Source of the DNA: Paraburkholderia youngii
Lineage (GTDB): Bacteria; Pseudomonadota; Gammaproteobacteria; Burkholderiales; Burkholderiaceae
Direction of reading: 5' to 3'
Length of the DNA: 64,000 bases
NCBI RefSeq assembly: GCF_013366925.1
Contig: NZ_JAALDK010000001.1
Span: 6,198,001 to 6,262,000, forward strand
Part shown: positions 27,385-37,509 of the stretch, in pieces
Numbering within the stretch: position 1 is the first letter of the stretch
Layout of the letters: each line of letters starts with the position of its first letter
The notes under the pieces: model-generated
What the model was told of the DNA's origin: nothing
Seen by the model: the letters and a program-made list of their open reading frames with translations, nothing else
Database searches by the model: none
Translations under genes and position numbers: made by a program

Positions 27385-28599
27385 GTGCCCGATCACCACG
27401 CCTCCGAATTCGCCGTCCTCCCCGCCGCCCATCGCAACTTGTCCGTCACCGCACGGCAACGCGCACGGATCGCCACGATGGCGCTGTTTTTCATCGCCGG
27501 CATGATGTACGCGTCGTGGGGCGTGCACGTGCCGACGGTGCGCGATCGCTTCCATCTGAATCCGGCGATGCTGTCGTTCGCGTTGTTCGCGGTGGCGGGC
27601 GGATCGATCGGCGCGATGGTGACCAATGCGTCGTGGATCGCGCGGGTCGGCACACGCCGGGCCTGTCTGGCCGGCGGCCTCGCGATGGCCGCCTGCGCGG
27701 CGCTGATTCTGGCCGTGCCCGCGTACTGGATTCTGCTGGTCGTGCTGGCCGTCTTCGGCGCCGGCATGGCCACGCTCGACGTCGCGATGAACGCCGAAGC
27801 GAGCGCCGTCGAAAAGGCGCTCGGCAAGCCGATCATGTCCTCGCTGCACGGCATGTTCAGTCTTGGCGGCATGTTCGGCGCAGCGGTCGGTGGGGCGCTG
27901 CTGTCGCGTGGCATGGCGCCGGCCCTGCATCTCGCGCTCGCCGCGGCGACCAGCGCGCTCGTGCTGGTGCTCGCCTGCCCGTCGGTGTTGCCGCACGTGC
28001 CGCACGCCGAGCATCCCGATGCGGCGACACCACGTGCGAGCCGCTGGCGCTCGCCGGCGCTATGGGCGCTCGGCACGATGGCGCTGGTCGCACTGATCGC
28101 CGAAGGCGCGATGTACGACTGGGCCACGGTCTATATGCGCGATGTCGTGCTCTCGACGCCCGCGCTCGCCAGCGCCGCCTACGCGGCGTTTTCCGGCGGC
28201 ATGGCAGTCGCGCGTTTTGCCGGCGACGCGGTGCGCGCCCGCTTCGGCGCACCCCAGCTCGTGATGATCAGCGCGGCGCTCGCCTGCGCCGGGATGGTCG
28301 ACGCGCTGCTGCTGCCGAATCCGGTGGCAGCGCTAGCCGGCTTTGCGCTGATCGGCCTGGGCCTCGCGAACATGATGCCGGTGCTGTTCGCGGCGGCGGC
28401 GAGCGTGAAGGGCATCCACGCGGCTGAAGGGCTCGCGCACGTCGCGGGGCTGGCCTATTTCGGCTTGCTGCTCGGACCGGTGATCATCGGCGCCGTCGCG
28501 CAGGTGACCAATCTGACGATCGGACTGTCGGTCGTCGCGGTGTGCGCCGCGATGATCGCCTTCGCCGGGCCGAAGGTGCTGCGGCGTTTGAAGATCTGA
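27385..28599 (+). CDS. Major facilitator superfamily transporter
   Basis: The 404-residue inner-membrane protein has about 12 hydrophobic segments and an MFS loop motif GVHVPTVRDRFHL after TM1. The second half repeats the fold from WRSPALWALGTMAL. It is YbjJ-like in layout. The substrate is unknown. The start is a GTG at 27385; a later ATG would remove the short cytoplasmic N-terminus. Confidence 0.85.
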   Translation: MPDHHASEFAVLPAAHRNLSVTARQRARIATMALFFIAGMMYASWGVHVPTVRDRFHLNPAMLSFALFAVAGGSIGAMVTNASWIARVGTRRACLAGGLAMAACAALILAVPAYWILLVVLAVFGAGMATLDVAMNAEASAVEKALGKPIMSSLHGMFSLGGMFGAAVGGALLSRGMAPALHLALAAATSALVLVLACPSVLPHVPHAEHPDAATPRASRWRSPALWALGTMALVALIAEGAMYDWATVYMRDVVLSTPALASAAYAAFSGGMAVARFAGDAVRARFGAPQLVMISAALACAGMVDALLLPNPVAALAGFALIGLGLANMMPVLFAAAASVKGIHAAEGLAHVAGLAYFGLLLGPVIIGAVAQVTNLTIGLSVVAVCAAMIAFAGPKVLRRLKI

Positions 28600-28621
28600 C
28601 AGGAGCGGTGAACAAAAGAAA

Positions 28622-28651
28622 AGGCACGCAAGCCTCGCGGCCCACGTGCCT
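28622..28651. terminator. Possible terminator between convergent MFS and livK-like genes
   Basis: Arms AGGCACG (28622-28628) and CGTGCCT (28645-28651) with a 16-base loop, preceded by GAAAA. There is no long T-run, so efficiency is uncertain. Confidence 0.4.
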
Positions 28652-28703
28652 CTCAAGCTGCGAATCGAAGTGCGGCGCGACGCCGCCTTCGATCACACCG
28701 AAT

Positions 28704-29849
28704 TTACATCTTCACGACGTCGAGCAGCGTCTTCTTGCCTTGCTTGTAGTTGTACAGCGAGATCACGCCGTGCTGCAGGTCGCCCTTCGAGTCGAACGTC
28801 GTTTCGCCGATCACGCCCTTGTAGTCGGTCGCCGGCATCGCTGCCAGGATCTTCGCCGGTTCGGTCGAGTTGGCGCGCTTCATCGCGTCGACGATGATGT
28901 ACACAGCGTCATACGTGAACGGCGCGTAAATCTGGATCGGCTGGCCGAAGCGCTTCTCGTACTTCGTTTCGAACGCCTTGCCGCCTGCCATCTTTTCGAG
29001 CGCCATGCCGGCTTCCGAGCAGACGATGTTGTCGGTTGCGTCGCCGGCCAGGTCCGACAGCTTGTCGGTACACACGCCGTCACCTGCGAGCACCTTCGCG
29101 CGCAGGCCGAGCTGCTTTGCCTGCTTGGCGAACGGGCCGCCGGTTGCGTCCATGCCGCCGTACATGATCGCGTCGGGGTTTTCACCCTTGATCTTCGTCA
29201 GAATCGCGCGGAAGTCGACGGCCTTGTCGTTCGTCGCGTCGTGCGATACGACGTTCAGACCGAGCGCCTTCGCGGTCTTCTCGAACTCGTTCGCGAGACC
29301 CTGGCCGTAAGCGGTCGAGTCGTCGACGATCGCGACGCTCTTCACCTTCATGCCCTTCGCCGCGTAGTTCGCGAGTGCCGGGCCTTGCTGAGCGTCGGTC
29401 GCGACGACGCGGTAGGTCGTCTTGAAGCCTTGCTGCGTGTAGGCCGGGTTCGTTGCCGACGGCGAGATCTGCACGATGCCCGAATCGCTATAGATCTTCG
29501 ATGCCGGGATCGAGGTGCCCGAGTTCAGGTGGCCGACCACGGCGACGACCTTGTCGTCGACGAGCTTCTGCGCAACCTGCGTAGCCGTGCGGGGGTCAGC
29601 CGCGTCGTCTTGCGCGTCGAGTTGCAGCGTGACCTTCTGGCCGCCGATCGTCAGACCCTTCGCGTTGATTTCCTCAACGGCCAGACGCGCGCCGTTCTCG
29701 TTGTCCTTACCCAGGTGAGCGATACCGCCAGTCAACGGCGCAACGTGACCGATCTTGATGACCGTGTCGGCCGCGGCCGATGTTGCCAACGTCGCGAACA
29801 GCAGAGCGGCAGCGCTGATCGGCAACAGCTTTTGAATTTTGATGCTCAT
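28704..29849 (-). CDS. Branched-chain amino-acid ABC transporter substrate-binding protein (LivK-like)
   Basis: The 381-residue periplasmic type I binding protein has a signal peptide (LLFATLATSAAA) and mature start DTVIKIGHVAPLTG. Ligand-contact style motifs are GHLNSGTSIPAS (about 105-116) and DDSTAYGQGLANEF. The family binds Leu/Ile/Val or related amino acids. The usual permease and ATPase genes are not beside it, so it is an orphan binding protein that probably uses a transporter encoded elsewhere. Confidence 0.92.
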   Translation of the reverse strand: MSIKIQKLLPISAAALLFATLATSAAADTVIKIGHVAPLTGGIAHLGKDNENGARLAVEEINAKGLTIGGQKVTLQLDAQDDAADPRTATQVAQKLVDDKVVAVVGHLNSGTSIPASKIYSDSGIVQISPSATNPAYTQQGFKTTYRVVATDAQQGPALANYAAKGMKVKSVAIVDDSTAYGQGLANEFEKTAKALGLNVVSHDATNDKAVDFRAILTKIKGENPDAIMYGGMDATGGPFAKQAKQLGLRAKVLAGDGVCTDKLSDLAGDATDNIVCSEAGMALEKMAGGKAFETKYEKRFGQPIQIYAPFTYDAVYIIVDAMKRANSTEPAKILAAMPATDYKGVIGETTFDSKGDLQHGVISLYNYKQGKKTLLDVVKM

Positions 29850-30300
29850 GTAAGTCTCCAGTTTCGGTCAAAACAACGTAATCGCCCTGTGCCCCGCTTC
29901 CCCTACACGTGTCGCTCAGTCCCGTGGACGACCACGCCGGTTGCATCGTTCATGCACTTGGCCAGTACGTTTACCGGACTGTTTGTGACAGTTGGCAAAC
30001 CGTACTTGCGCGCAAGTGTAGGCCAACAAATTAATTTGCGGGAGTTTTTTGAGAAAGTGGGAACAACACTAATAGCGCAGTTCCTGCGCGAGCCGCTCGC
30101 GGCTTGGGCGAGCGAGCCGGAAAGCCCCATCCCATGCGGGTTTCCGCTAATTGGGAAGTTTCTCCGCGGGCGCGGATTTAGTCTTTTTCCGGCTTCTGTC
30201 ACATAAGATTCGAAGGGTTTTTCAACTCAAAAATGTGGCGTGCCGCACAGGAATGTGACGACGGTAAAAAACTTAAATCAACCTTAAATCGACCACGCAA
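29850..30300. other. Long upstream region of the LivK-like gene
   Basis: About 450 bp without a gene; a 99-codon minus-strand frame (29903-30202) has no natural protein features. It contains a perfect 14-bp palindrome ACTTGCGCGCAAGT (30004-30017) and a second inverted repeat ACTGT-TTGTG-ACAGT (29978-29992). Both are candidate operators for the leftward binding-protein gene. Confidence 0.45.
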
Positions 30301-31404
30301 TCAACGCACGAACCCGGCGATTCGCGCGGAGGCCGCCCGCCATTCCTGCTCGAGCTGCGCCATCAGTTCAGCCGCGCCGATTGCTTCGGCGCGCGTGCGC
30401 CCGAGCGGCGCACCCTGCCCCGCCCACAGCGACAGGTAGTCGCCGTTCTGCGCGCGCGCCGCGTGTTGCCGCAGCTCCTGCGTCAACGCGTTTTGCACCG
30501 GATACGGCGCGATGCTTTCCGCCGATTCGCGCAAACGTTGCATCAACGGATTGCGGATGCCGCGAGCGTGACGGCCCGTGATCGCGCGCGTCACCGTGGT
30601 CGACGTATCGGACGTGCCGCGCACGCGGGTTTTCCATACCTCGGGGATCGCGCTCTCGCGGGTGGTCAGAAATGCGGTGCCCATCACCGCGGCTTGCGCG
30701 CCTAGCGCGAGTGCCGCGACGATGCCGCGACCGTCCATGATGCCGCCGGCCGCCAGCACCGGCAGCCCGGTCGCGTCGACCAGTTGCGGCACGAGCGCCA
30801 TCGTGCCGACCAGCGCATCTTCGAATGCGCCGATGAACGTGCCGCGATGCGCGCCTGCCTCCGCGCCTTGCGCGACGATCGCATCGGCACCCGCATCGCG
30901 CCACGCGATGCCCTCGGCAACATGCGTCGCAGTCCCAACTACATAGCTGCCTCCCGCATGCAAACGCTCGACGTCGGTCGCCGATAGCAGTCCGAACGTG
31001 AAGCCGGCGACCGGCACACGCAAGTCGATCAGCGCCTCCAGTTGCGCGCGAAAGTCAGGCGCATAGTGTGCGAGCGGCTGGCCCGGCGGCAGACCGAGCT
31101 CGGCACGCAGCGGATCGATCGCGTCGAGCGCGCGACGCACGGTCGCTTCATCGGGCGAGACGGGATCGAGCACGAACAGATTCACGCCGAACGGGCGATC
31201 GGTCAGCGCGCGAATCGCCGCGACCTCGCTCGCGATCTTCTCCGGTGCGAGCGCCGCGCCCGCGAGAAAACCAAGCCCGCCCGCATTCGATACCGCCGCG
31301 ACGAGCGCCGGCGTCGTCGCGCCGCCGGCCATCGGCGCCTGCACGACGGGTACCCGCAGCTGGAAGCGCTCGGCAAACGGCGTCACAAAACTGTCTTCGT
31401 TCAT
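30301..31404 (-). CDS. Nitronate monooxygenase (NPD-like flavoprotein)
   Basis: The 367-residue TIM-barrel FMN enzyme shows VPVVQAPMAGG at the N-terminus, GFLAGAAL and AQGAEAGAHRG with the catalytic-type His (about residue 187). GGIMDGRGIVAALALGAQ binds the FMN phosphate. Members oxidise alkyl nitronates or propionate-3-nitronate. It stands alone on the minus strand. Confidence 0.9.
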   Translation of the reverse strand: MNEDSFVTPFAERFQLRVPVVQAPMAGGATTPALVAAVSNAGGLGFLAGAALAPEKIASEVAAIRALTDRPFGVNLFVLDPVSPDEATVRRALDAIDPLRAELGLPPGQPLAHYAPDFRAQLEALIDLRVPVAGFTFGLLSATDVERLHAGGSYVVGTATHVAEGIAWRDAGADAIVAQGAEAGAHRGTFIGAFEDALVGTMALVPQLVDATGLPVLAAGGIMDGRGIVAALALGAQAAVMGTAFLTTRESAIPEVWKTRVRGTSDTSTTVTRAITGRHARGIRNPLMQRLRESAESIAPYPVQNALTQELRQHAARAQNGDYLSLWAGQGAPLGRTRAEAIGAAELMAQLEQEWRAASARIAGFVR

Positions 31405-31725
31405 GTTCGTTTCCTTTCCGGCGCAAAGCCGCCGATGTGCTCACGCATGCGCTCGCCAAGATGTCGCGAGATGCGCTGACACGCGCGAGCCATTACACGC
31501 TGACTGTACCCATCCGCGCCATCGCGGAGAAATGAATAATCGAGATCGTTTCAATCGCCTTACGAGAATCGAAGCGCGCCGCATTGGCCGCGAGGCCCCG
31601 TCCCGCCTCGCTGCAAGCCGGTTCTTTTGATGGCAAACTAACCGCCCGTTGCAGGGCCGCGTGGCCTTGAGCGTTTCGTACACACCGACCTCGCGCGGCG
31701 TTCGCGCGAGTCAATGGAGAACAGC
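31405..31725. other. Divergent promoter region
   Basis: About 320 bp between the divergent nitronate monooxygenase and dienelactone hydrolase genes. No gene and no clear operator repeat seen. A GGAG at 31717-31720 serves the hydrolase start. Confidence 0.4.
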
Positions 31726-32424
31726 ATGAGCACGACTTCCCGATGGATCGACATCCCGGCCGGCAACGATACTTTCGGCGGCTATCTCGCGCTGCCGAAG
31801 GGCGGCAAGGGACCGGCCGTCATCATCATTCAGGAAATCTTCGGCGTGAACAGCCATATCCGCTCGGTCGCCGATCAGTACGCGCAGGACGGCTATGTCG
31901 CGCTCGCCCCGGACGTGTTCTGGCGCGTGCAGCCGCGTGTGGAGTTGACGTATGAGGGCAAGGATCGCGAAAAGGGCATCGAGCTGATGCAGAAGACCAA
32001 GGTCGATGACGCGGTCGCCGACATCGGCGCCGCCGCGGCCACCTTGCGCGCGCTGCCGGAAGTGACCGGCAAGGTCGCGGCGATCGGCTACTGCTTCGGC
32101 GGCCGTCTCGCCTATCTGGCCGCAGCGGCCGGTTCGGTCGACGCCGCTGTCGCCTACTACGGCGGCGGCATCCACAACCATCTCGACAAGGCCGCGAACG
32201 TCAAGGTGCCGATGCAGTTCCACTACGGCGAGCTCGACGCGCATATTCTGCCGTCGGACATCGGCCAGATTCAGGAGCGCTTCGCGGGTCGTGCCGACGT
32301 GCAATTCAACATCTACCCGAACGCGGATCATGGCTTCAACTGCTCGGATCGTGCGTCGTACAACCAGCACGCATCGGCGTTGGCGCATGGCCGCACGCTG
32401 ACGTTCCTCGGCGAGCGGATGTAA
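31726..32424 (+). CDS. Dienelactone hydrolase family protein
   Basis: The 232-residue alpha/beta hydrolase has its nucleophile Cys in IGYCFGGRLAY (about 122-132), the acid in the ELDAHI region and His in NADHGFNC. EIFGVN carries the Glu that activates the Cys in this family. It hydrolyses dienelactones in chlorocatechol or related aromatic breakdown, but many members have other substrates. The start at 31726 is preceded by ATGGAGAA. Confidence 0.9.
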   Translation: MSTTSRWIDIPAGNDTFGGYLALPKGGKGPAVIIIQEIFGVNSHIRSVADQYAQDGYVALAPDVFWRVQPRVELTYEGKDREKGIELMQKTKVDDAVADIGAAAATLRALPEVTGKVAAIGYCFGGRLAYLAAAAGSVDAAVAYYGGGIHNHLDKAANVKVPMQFHYGELDAHILPSDIGQIQERFAGRADVQFNIYPNADHGFNCSDRASYNQHASALAHGRTLTFLGERM

Positions 32425-32541
32425 TTCGCGGTTCCGGCATTCAGCCGGACCCGCCGCGTTACTGATGTGATCGCCAGCTCGCGCATTTGAAGTGAGCATT
32501 CGAATTCACATCAGTCACGTCGGCGCTCAACTCAGGTACTC

Positions 32542-32581
32542 TGTGAAAGACGGCGTGTCGGCCGACACGCCGTCTTTCACA
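32542..32581. terminator. Perfect 40-bp palindrome between hydrolase and amidase
   Basis: Arms TGTGAAAGACGGCGTGTCGG (32542-32561) and its exact complement (32562-32581) meet without a spacer. As RNA it folds into a 17-18 bp hairpin with a small loop, preceded by GAAAG and ending CTTTCA, consistent with a terminator or a strong cruciform. Confidence 0.65.
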
Positions 32582-32665
32582 TGCGCGACGCCCGAGCGGA
32601 GCAACGCGAATTCGAGCGAAACGACGCCGTCGCGCGTGCATGGCCGGCCGCGAATTCGACGCAGC

Positions 32666-34222
32666 ATGCCAACCGACCGCGAGGGCTCAAACGACGTGCT
32701 ATCAGACTATCTCGCTCATGACGCCATCGGCCTCGCCGAACTCGTGCGCACGCGCCAGGTTAGCGCGCGCGAACTGATCGACGTCGCGATCTCGCGCACC
32801 GAGGCCGTCAATCCCGCGATCAACGCAGTCGTTCTGAAGGACTACGATGCGGCCCGCCAGCGCGCATCGCGCGACGACGCAAACCGCGCGAATAGCGCCG
32901 ACGGCGTGAACGGAACGGACAACTCCTCCGCCCACGCCGCGCTCGCCGGCGTGCCGTTCCTGATCAAGGATCTCGGCGCGCCCGTGGCGGGACTGCGCAT
33001 GGCCATGGGCAGCCGCCACTACCGCCACTTCATTCCGACGCAGGACGCGCCGGTCGTCGCGCTCGCGAAAGCGGCGGGTCTGAACATCTTCGCGAAGACC
33101 AGCACCTCCGAGCTCGGCCAGATGCCTTATACGGAGCCCGAACTATTCGGCGCGTGCCGCAATCCGTGGAATCTCGATCACACGCCGGGCGGTTCGAGCG
33201 GCGGCGCGGCGGCGGCGGTCGCCGCCGGCGTGGTGCCGCTCGCGCATGCGTCGGACGGCGGCGGCTCGATCCGAATTCCGGCGTCATGCTGCGGACTGTT
33301 CGGCCTGAAACCGTCGCGCGGTCGCGTGCCGCGCGCGGCACAGGCCAGTGCCGGCGAACTCGGCATCGATCACGCCGTCTCGCGCAGCGTGCGCGACAGC
33401 GCATTGCTGCTGGACCTGCTGGCGGGCAACGCCGAGCGGCCGGCCGGCGCGCCCGGCACCTTTCTCGGCGCAACGCGCGAGCCATGCAAGCCGCTGACGA
33501 TCGCCTACGTGACCGAGCCGATGCTCGCGCCGTCGTTATCGGCCGATGCGCGCGCCGCGCTCGACGACGCCGCGCAACTCGCGAGCTCACTCGGCCATCG
33601 TCTGGAGCCGGTGTCGCTCGGCGTCGATTTCGCGGCGGTCCGTCATGCGTTCCTGACGCTGTGGTCGGTGACGGCCGAAGACCTCGTGCTGAACGCGGAG
33701 CGCATCACCGGCCACAGGCCGACGCGCGGCGAGTTCGAAATTTCGACGTGGGCGATGGCGCACGTCGGCCGCAAGATCGGCGAGCAGGGTTTGCCGGCCG
33801 CGCTCGACGAACAGCGCCGCATCACCGCGCGTCTGACCGATCTGCTGAACCGCTACGACGTGCTGTTGTGCGCGACGCTGGCGTCCGCGCCGATCAAGAT
33901 CGGCGAGATGCGGCCGAGTTCCGTCGAGCGCATGCAGATGCGCGCGGTCACCACGATGCCGCTGGAACGATTGATGAAGAAACTGCTGTTCGAAGCGTCG
34001 AACAAGGCATTCGCTTGGGCCGGTTGCACGGAGCTGTTCAACCTGAGTGGCCAGCCGGCGATGTCGGTGCCCTTGTACTGGAACGCGCGCGGACTGCCGA
34101 TCGGCGTGCAGTTCGCCGCGCGTGTCGGCGGTGAGGCGACGCTGTTCAGACTCGCCGCGCAACTCGAGGCGGCACGGCCGTGGTTCGACAGGCGCCCACC
34201 ATTGATGAAAGCGCGGCGCTAA
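32666..34222 (+). CDS. Amidase (amidase signature family)
   Basis: The protein is about 518 residues. The amidase-signature core has catalytic Lys in PFLIKDLGAP, the Ser-rich stretch TPGGSSGGAAAAVAAG, and nucleophile Ser in GGGSIRIPASCCG, giving the Ser-cisSer-Lys triad. It hydrolyses a carboxamide; the substrate is not predictable. The start at 32666 (MPTDREGSN) is chosen because any earlier start would read through the palindrome. A GTG at 32696 is an alternative. Confidence 0.88.
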   Translation: MPTDREGSNDVLSDYLAHDAIGLAELVRTRQVSARELIDVAISRTEAVNPAINAVVLKDYDAARQRASRDDANRANSADGVNGTDNSSAHAALAGVPFLIKDLGAPVAGLRMAMGSRHYRHFIPTQDAPVVALAKAAGLNIFAKTSTSELGQMPYTEPELFGACRNPWNLDHTPGGSSGGAAAAVAAGVVPLAHASDGGGSIRIPASCCGLFGLKPSRGRVPRAAQASAGELGIDHAVSRSVRDSALLLDLLAGNAERPAGAPGTFLGATREPCKPLTIAYVTEPMLAPSLSADARAALDDAAQLASSLGHRLEPVSLGVDFAAVRHAFLTLWSVTAEDLVLNAERITGHRPTRGEFEISTWAMAHVGRKIGEQGLPAALDEQRRITARLTDLLNRYDVLLCATLASAPIKIGEMRPSSVERMQMRAVTTMPLERLMKKLLFEASNKAFAWAGCTELFNLSGQPAMSVPLYWNARGLPIGVQFAARVGGEATLFRLAAQLEAARPWFDRRPPLMKARR

Positions 34223-34344
34223 GAAATCCAGCGGCCGGCTGCAATCCGCATCTGGCGCAAAACGCCACGATGCACGCAGTCGCGGGATGCGCCGCGATGT
34301 CGCCGCGCATCCCGCGCAAAGCCTGCTATCACACGCCGGCTCGA

Positions 34345-34656
34345 TCAGGCCTTCTTGTTATAAGCGCTGCACCAGCCGGTGGCCGCGACCTGTTTGCCCG
34401 CGAACATCGGGCAGCCGCCGTAGGCATCGCCCGCCTTGCCCTGGAAGAAGCTGCAGTTGCTGCATTGCTGGCCAGGCGCGAATTTGGCGAATTTCGCCTT
34501 GTCGACCTTGCTCGCGTCCGCCTTGTAGCCAAGCGCCTGCGCGGTCGGATCGGTTTCGGAGACTTTCGGCGCGTCGGCGAACGCCTGGCGCGACAATGCG
34601 AGTGTCGATGCCACACCGATGCTGGTGATCAAAAACGTACGACGGGAAGATCTCAT
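34345..34656 (-). CDS. High-potential iron-sulfur protein (HiPIP)
   Basis: The 103-residue protein has a twin-arginine signal (SSRRTFLITS). The mature protein has the four cluster Cys in order: C-S-N-C, GGCPMF and WCSAY. It is exported folded by Tat and carries electrons in the periplasm through a [4Fe-4S] cluster with high potential. Confidence 0.94.
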   Translation of the reverse strand: MRSSRRTFLITSIGVASTLALSRQAFADAPKVSETDPTAQALGYKADASKVDKAKFAKFAPGQQCSNCSFFQGKAGDAYGGCPMFAGKQVAATGWCSAYNKKA

Positions 34657-34788
34657 GGGGACTCACTCCATTTATATTGGAATCAACGCCGTTCTGATGA
34701 CAGCGTTCGCCAAGCATAGCAACGAAGCCGTCTCCGGTGATATTCCAAATGCTGGAGATAAGCGGATCGGTACGGTGTAATCGCGGGC

Positions 34789-35895
34789 TTACGCGCGCCC
34801 CGCCAGCTCGCAGACCCGCTGCGCGATCGGCAGTGATGCCGTCAGACCCGGCGACTCGATGCCGAACAGATTGACGAGCCCGCGCACGCCATGCGCGGCC
34901 GGCCCCTGAATCACGAAATCGGCGGCGGGTTCACCAGGACCTGAAAGCTTCGGACGAATGCCCGCGTAAGCCGGCTGCAACGCGTTATCGGGCAAGGCCG
35001 GCCAGTACGCGCGAATCGCCGCATAAAACGACTCCGCGCGACGCGGATCGACGTCGTAATTGATCGCGTCGACCCACTCGACGTCGGGACCGAAACGCGC
35101 CTGGCCGCCGAGATCGAGCGTCAGGTGCACGCCCAGGCCGGCCTCGTTCGGCATCGGATAGATCAGGCGGCTGAACGGCGCGCGCCCCGAGATGCTGAAG
35201 TAATTGCCGCGGGCGAAGTAAAGCGGCGGCACGTGGCGCGGGTCGAGCCCGCGAATCTTGCGCGCGAGCGCGTTCGCATGCAGACCCGCGCTGTTGATCA
35301 CGCAGGCGGCGCTGATCGTGGTGGGCGCCGCACCGCCGACCGCGATCGTGAAGCGGCCGTTGTGAGCCTCGATCGCCTCGACCGGCGCATGAAACGCGTA
35401 CACGGCGCCGTCACGCTCGGCATCGCCTTGCAGCGCGAGCATGTACTGATGACTATCGACGATCCCCGTCTGCGGCGAAAATACCGCCTCCACGCATTCG
35501 AGCGCTGGTTCGAGCGCCTGCGCCTGATCGCCGGTGATGCGCATCAGGTCGAGCACGCCGTTGTCGCGCCCTTTGGCCATGATGCTTTCGAGCTGCGGAA
35601 TCTGGTGGCGCGACGTCGCGACGAGCAGCTTGCCGCAGCGCGAATGCGGTACGTTGCGCTCGGCGCAGTAGTCATACAGCATTTCGCGGCCGCGCACGCA
35701 CAGCGTGGCCTTCAGCGATCCGCGCGGATAGTAGATGCCCGCGTGAATCACTTCGCTGTTGCGTGAACTCGTGCCCACGCCGATCGCGTCGGCGGCCTCC
35801 AGCACGATCACTTCGCGCCCGCGCGCCGCCAGAGCGCGCGCCGTCGCGAGGCCGATCACGCCGGCACCGATCACTACACATTCGATCTGATCCAT
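34789..35895 (-). CDS. FAD-dependent oxidoreductase, LhgO (L-2-hydroxyglutarate dehydrogenase)-like
   Basis: The 368-residue DAO-fold flavoprotein starts with the dinucleotide motif [31 protein letters not shown] and GKLLVA follow, and the C-terminus has GIRPKL and [11 protein letters not shown]. These match LhgO-type enzymes, which oxidise L-2-hydroxyglutarate to 2-oxoglutarate and pass electrons to the membrane. ATG 35895 is chosen over 35919 because the FAD motif then starts at the usual distance. Confidence 0.88.
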   Translation of the reverse strand: MDQIECVVIGAGVIGLATARALAARGREVIVLEAADAIGVGTSSRNSEVIHAGIYYPRGSLKATLCVRGREMLYDYCAERNVPHSRCGKLLVATSRHQIPQLESIMAKGRDNGVLDLMRITGDQAQALEPALECVEAVFSPQTGIVDSHQYMLALQGDAERDGAVYAFHAPVEAIEAHNGRFTIAVGGAAPTTISAACVINSAGLHANALARKIRGLDPRHVPPLYFARGNYFSISGRAPFSRLIYPMPNEAGLGVHLTLDLGGQARFGPDVEWVDAINYDVDPRRAESFYAAIRAYWPALPDNALQPAYAGIRPKLSGPGEPAADFVIQGPAAHGVRGLVNLFGIESPGLTASLPIAQRVCELAGRA

Positions 35896-36249
35896 ATCCG
35901 TTGACGCGGCGCATCGCACCGCGCGCTGCCTCGTTCAGCCGATGGAAGGAAGACAGGAACGGCATCTCGCCGCCGCGTTCCGTTCATTGTCGAACGTATC
36001 TGTCCGCTGGGTCTGCTTATGTCTTTTTATCACCCCCACGGAAAATTGTACGACTCGGTACAGACAGAAGTGACAAACGCTCGTGCGCATCGACCAGGTG
36101 ACGGCGGCGCAAACTGGCTTGATCCAGCGATCTACGGCGAAAACAGCAATAATTGCCGTTGCATTCACCACACACATTGTACGAATTGCCGCGACAGCCA
36201 CCAAAATCACGAAAAACGCGGGATTGGTGCAAGAAACTGGCCGAAAACG
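35896..36249. other. Intergenic region, no gene seen
   Basis: About 350 bp between two leftward genes. It carries the promoter of the LhgO-like gene. Moderately AT-rich, with several CAnAA tracts but no clear repeat. Confidence 0.35.
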
Positions 36250-37227
36250 TCAAAACCCGATCGGTTTTCGCCGGTTTCCGTAATCGAGCCGGATATCGGC
36301 GGGTTCGACCCGGTCGCGTCCCGCGATGCGCGCCGCGCCAAAGCCGTTCAGGATCGCGCGGCGCATCTCGCGCGGCGATGCCCGCTTGAGCGCATCGAGC
36401 GTCGCGTCGCCGAGCGTCTCCGGAAAGCGCAGGCCCCAGTTGTGCGCGCCGCGGATTTCGTCGTAGATGGACTGCGCGATGCGTCGCGCGCCGGCGTGGT
36501 CTGGCGGCGCGATCTCGTAGACGTTCATGCGGTTCAGGATCGGCTCGGGGATCGCGCGTTCGTCGTTGGCGGTCGCGATCCAGATCACGTTGCCCGCGTT
36601 GATTGGTATCTCGGCGAACTCGTCGACGAAGCTCTGGGCGGTGTCGTGTTCGAGTAGCGCGTACAGCGCGCCGAGCGGGTCGTATTGCGAATCGCCGGTC
36701 GCCTTGTCGATCTCGTCGACAGCGATGACCGGGTTCGCATAGCTGCCGTTCACGAGCGCATCGAACACCTTGCCCGGCTTTGCGTTCTTCCATTGCGACG
36801 ACGCGCCCGACAGAATCCAGCCCGCCGTCAGCGAACTCATCGCGACATATTGGTACGCGGTGCCGAGCAGGCGCGCCAACTGCTTCGCGAAATGCGTCTT
36901 GCCGATGCCGGGTTCGCCGAGCAGCAGGATCGGCATCAGTTCGAGCCGATCCTCGGTTTCGAGGCACAGCGCGACCTGCTTGCGGATGTCGTCGAGCGGT
37001 GAGGAAAAATTGGGCAGCGCGTCGATCAGATCGTCGATCGACGGCATCCGGTTCGGCTTCACGCAGAAGCGCAGATTGCCGTTTTTCAGCATCTTTTCGT
37101 AGGTTGTGCGCAGCGCCTCGTTCGCGCCTTCGCCGAGACCGTTCAGCGCGCTTTCGACCTCATCGAGGTCATACACCCGGCTGAACGAGGCCACGGCGAT
37201 TTCCTGTTTGACCATTGCTGTCGTCAT
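36250..37227 (-). CDS. AAA family ATPase (MoxR/Lon-like)
   Basis: The 325-residue protein has a helical N-terminal region (DEVESALNGLGEGANEAL) and then an AAA+ core: Walker A GEPGIGKTH (about 104-112), Walker B VIAVDEIDKATG (about 168-179), sensor 1 WIATAND and an arginine-finger region PEPILNRM. It could remodel or unfold a protein partner. No partner gene is adjacent. Confidence 0.85.
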   Translation of the reverse strand: MTTAMVKQEIAVASFSRVYDLDEVESALNGLGEGANEALRTTYEKMLKNGNLRFCVKPNRMPSIDDLIDALPNFSSPLDDIRKQVALCLETEDRLELMPILLLGEPGIGKTHFAKQLARLLGTAYQYVAMSSLTAGWILSGASSQWKNAKPGKVFDALVNGSYANPVIAVDEIDKATGDSQYDPLGALYALLEHDTAQSFVDEFAEIPINAGNVIWIATANDERAIPEPILNRMNVYEIAPPDHAGARRIAQSIYDEIRGAHNWGLRFPETLGDATLDALKRASPREMRRAILNGFGAARIAGRDRVEPADIRLDYGNRRKPIGF

Positions 37228-37509
37228 CGCTCACCCCGTCTGGCTGATTCTGCAGCGGCGGCGCCTTCTGAGCGCCGATTCCAGTCCAGTGTAGCGAGGA
37301 CACAAACGCGTGCAAGCCAGCAGTCGCGCGGCTCTGCTGCTAACGATCGCTGCCATTCCGATCCTTATCTGGAATGGATTGTTGCTGAACCGGCCCTCGT
37401 CGACCGTGTCAGAAATCGTTGCGGCCATCGGGGGTAAGATTGCTCTCTGACCTGCTGCGGCGAGAGGCAAGGCAACCCCGCAACCGACGCGTGAGCGGAG
37501 AACCTTTAT

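Noticed and set aside
29903..30202. A 99-codon frame upstream of the LivK-like gene
   Set aside because: No ribosome site, no natural hydrophobic pattern, and it would overlay likely promoter palindromes.
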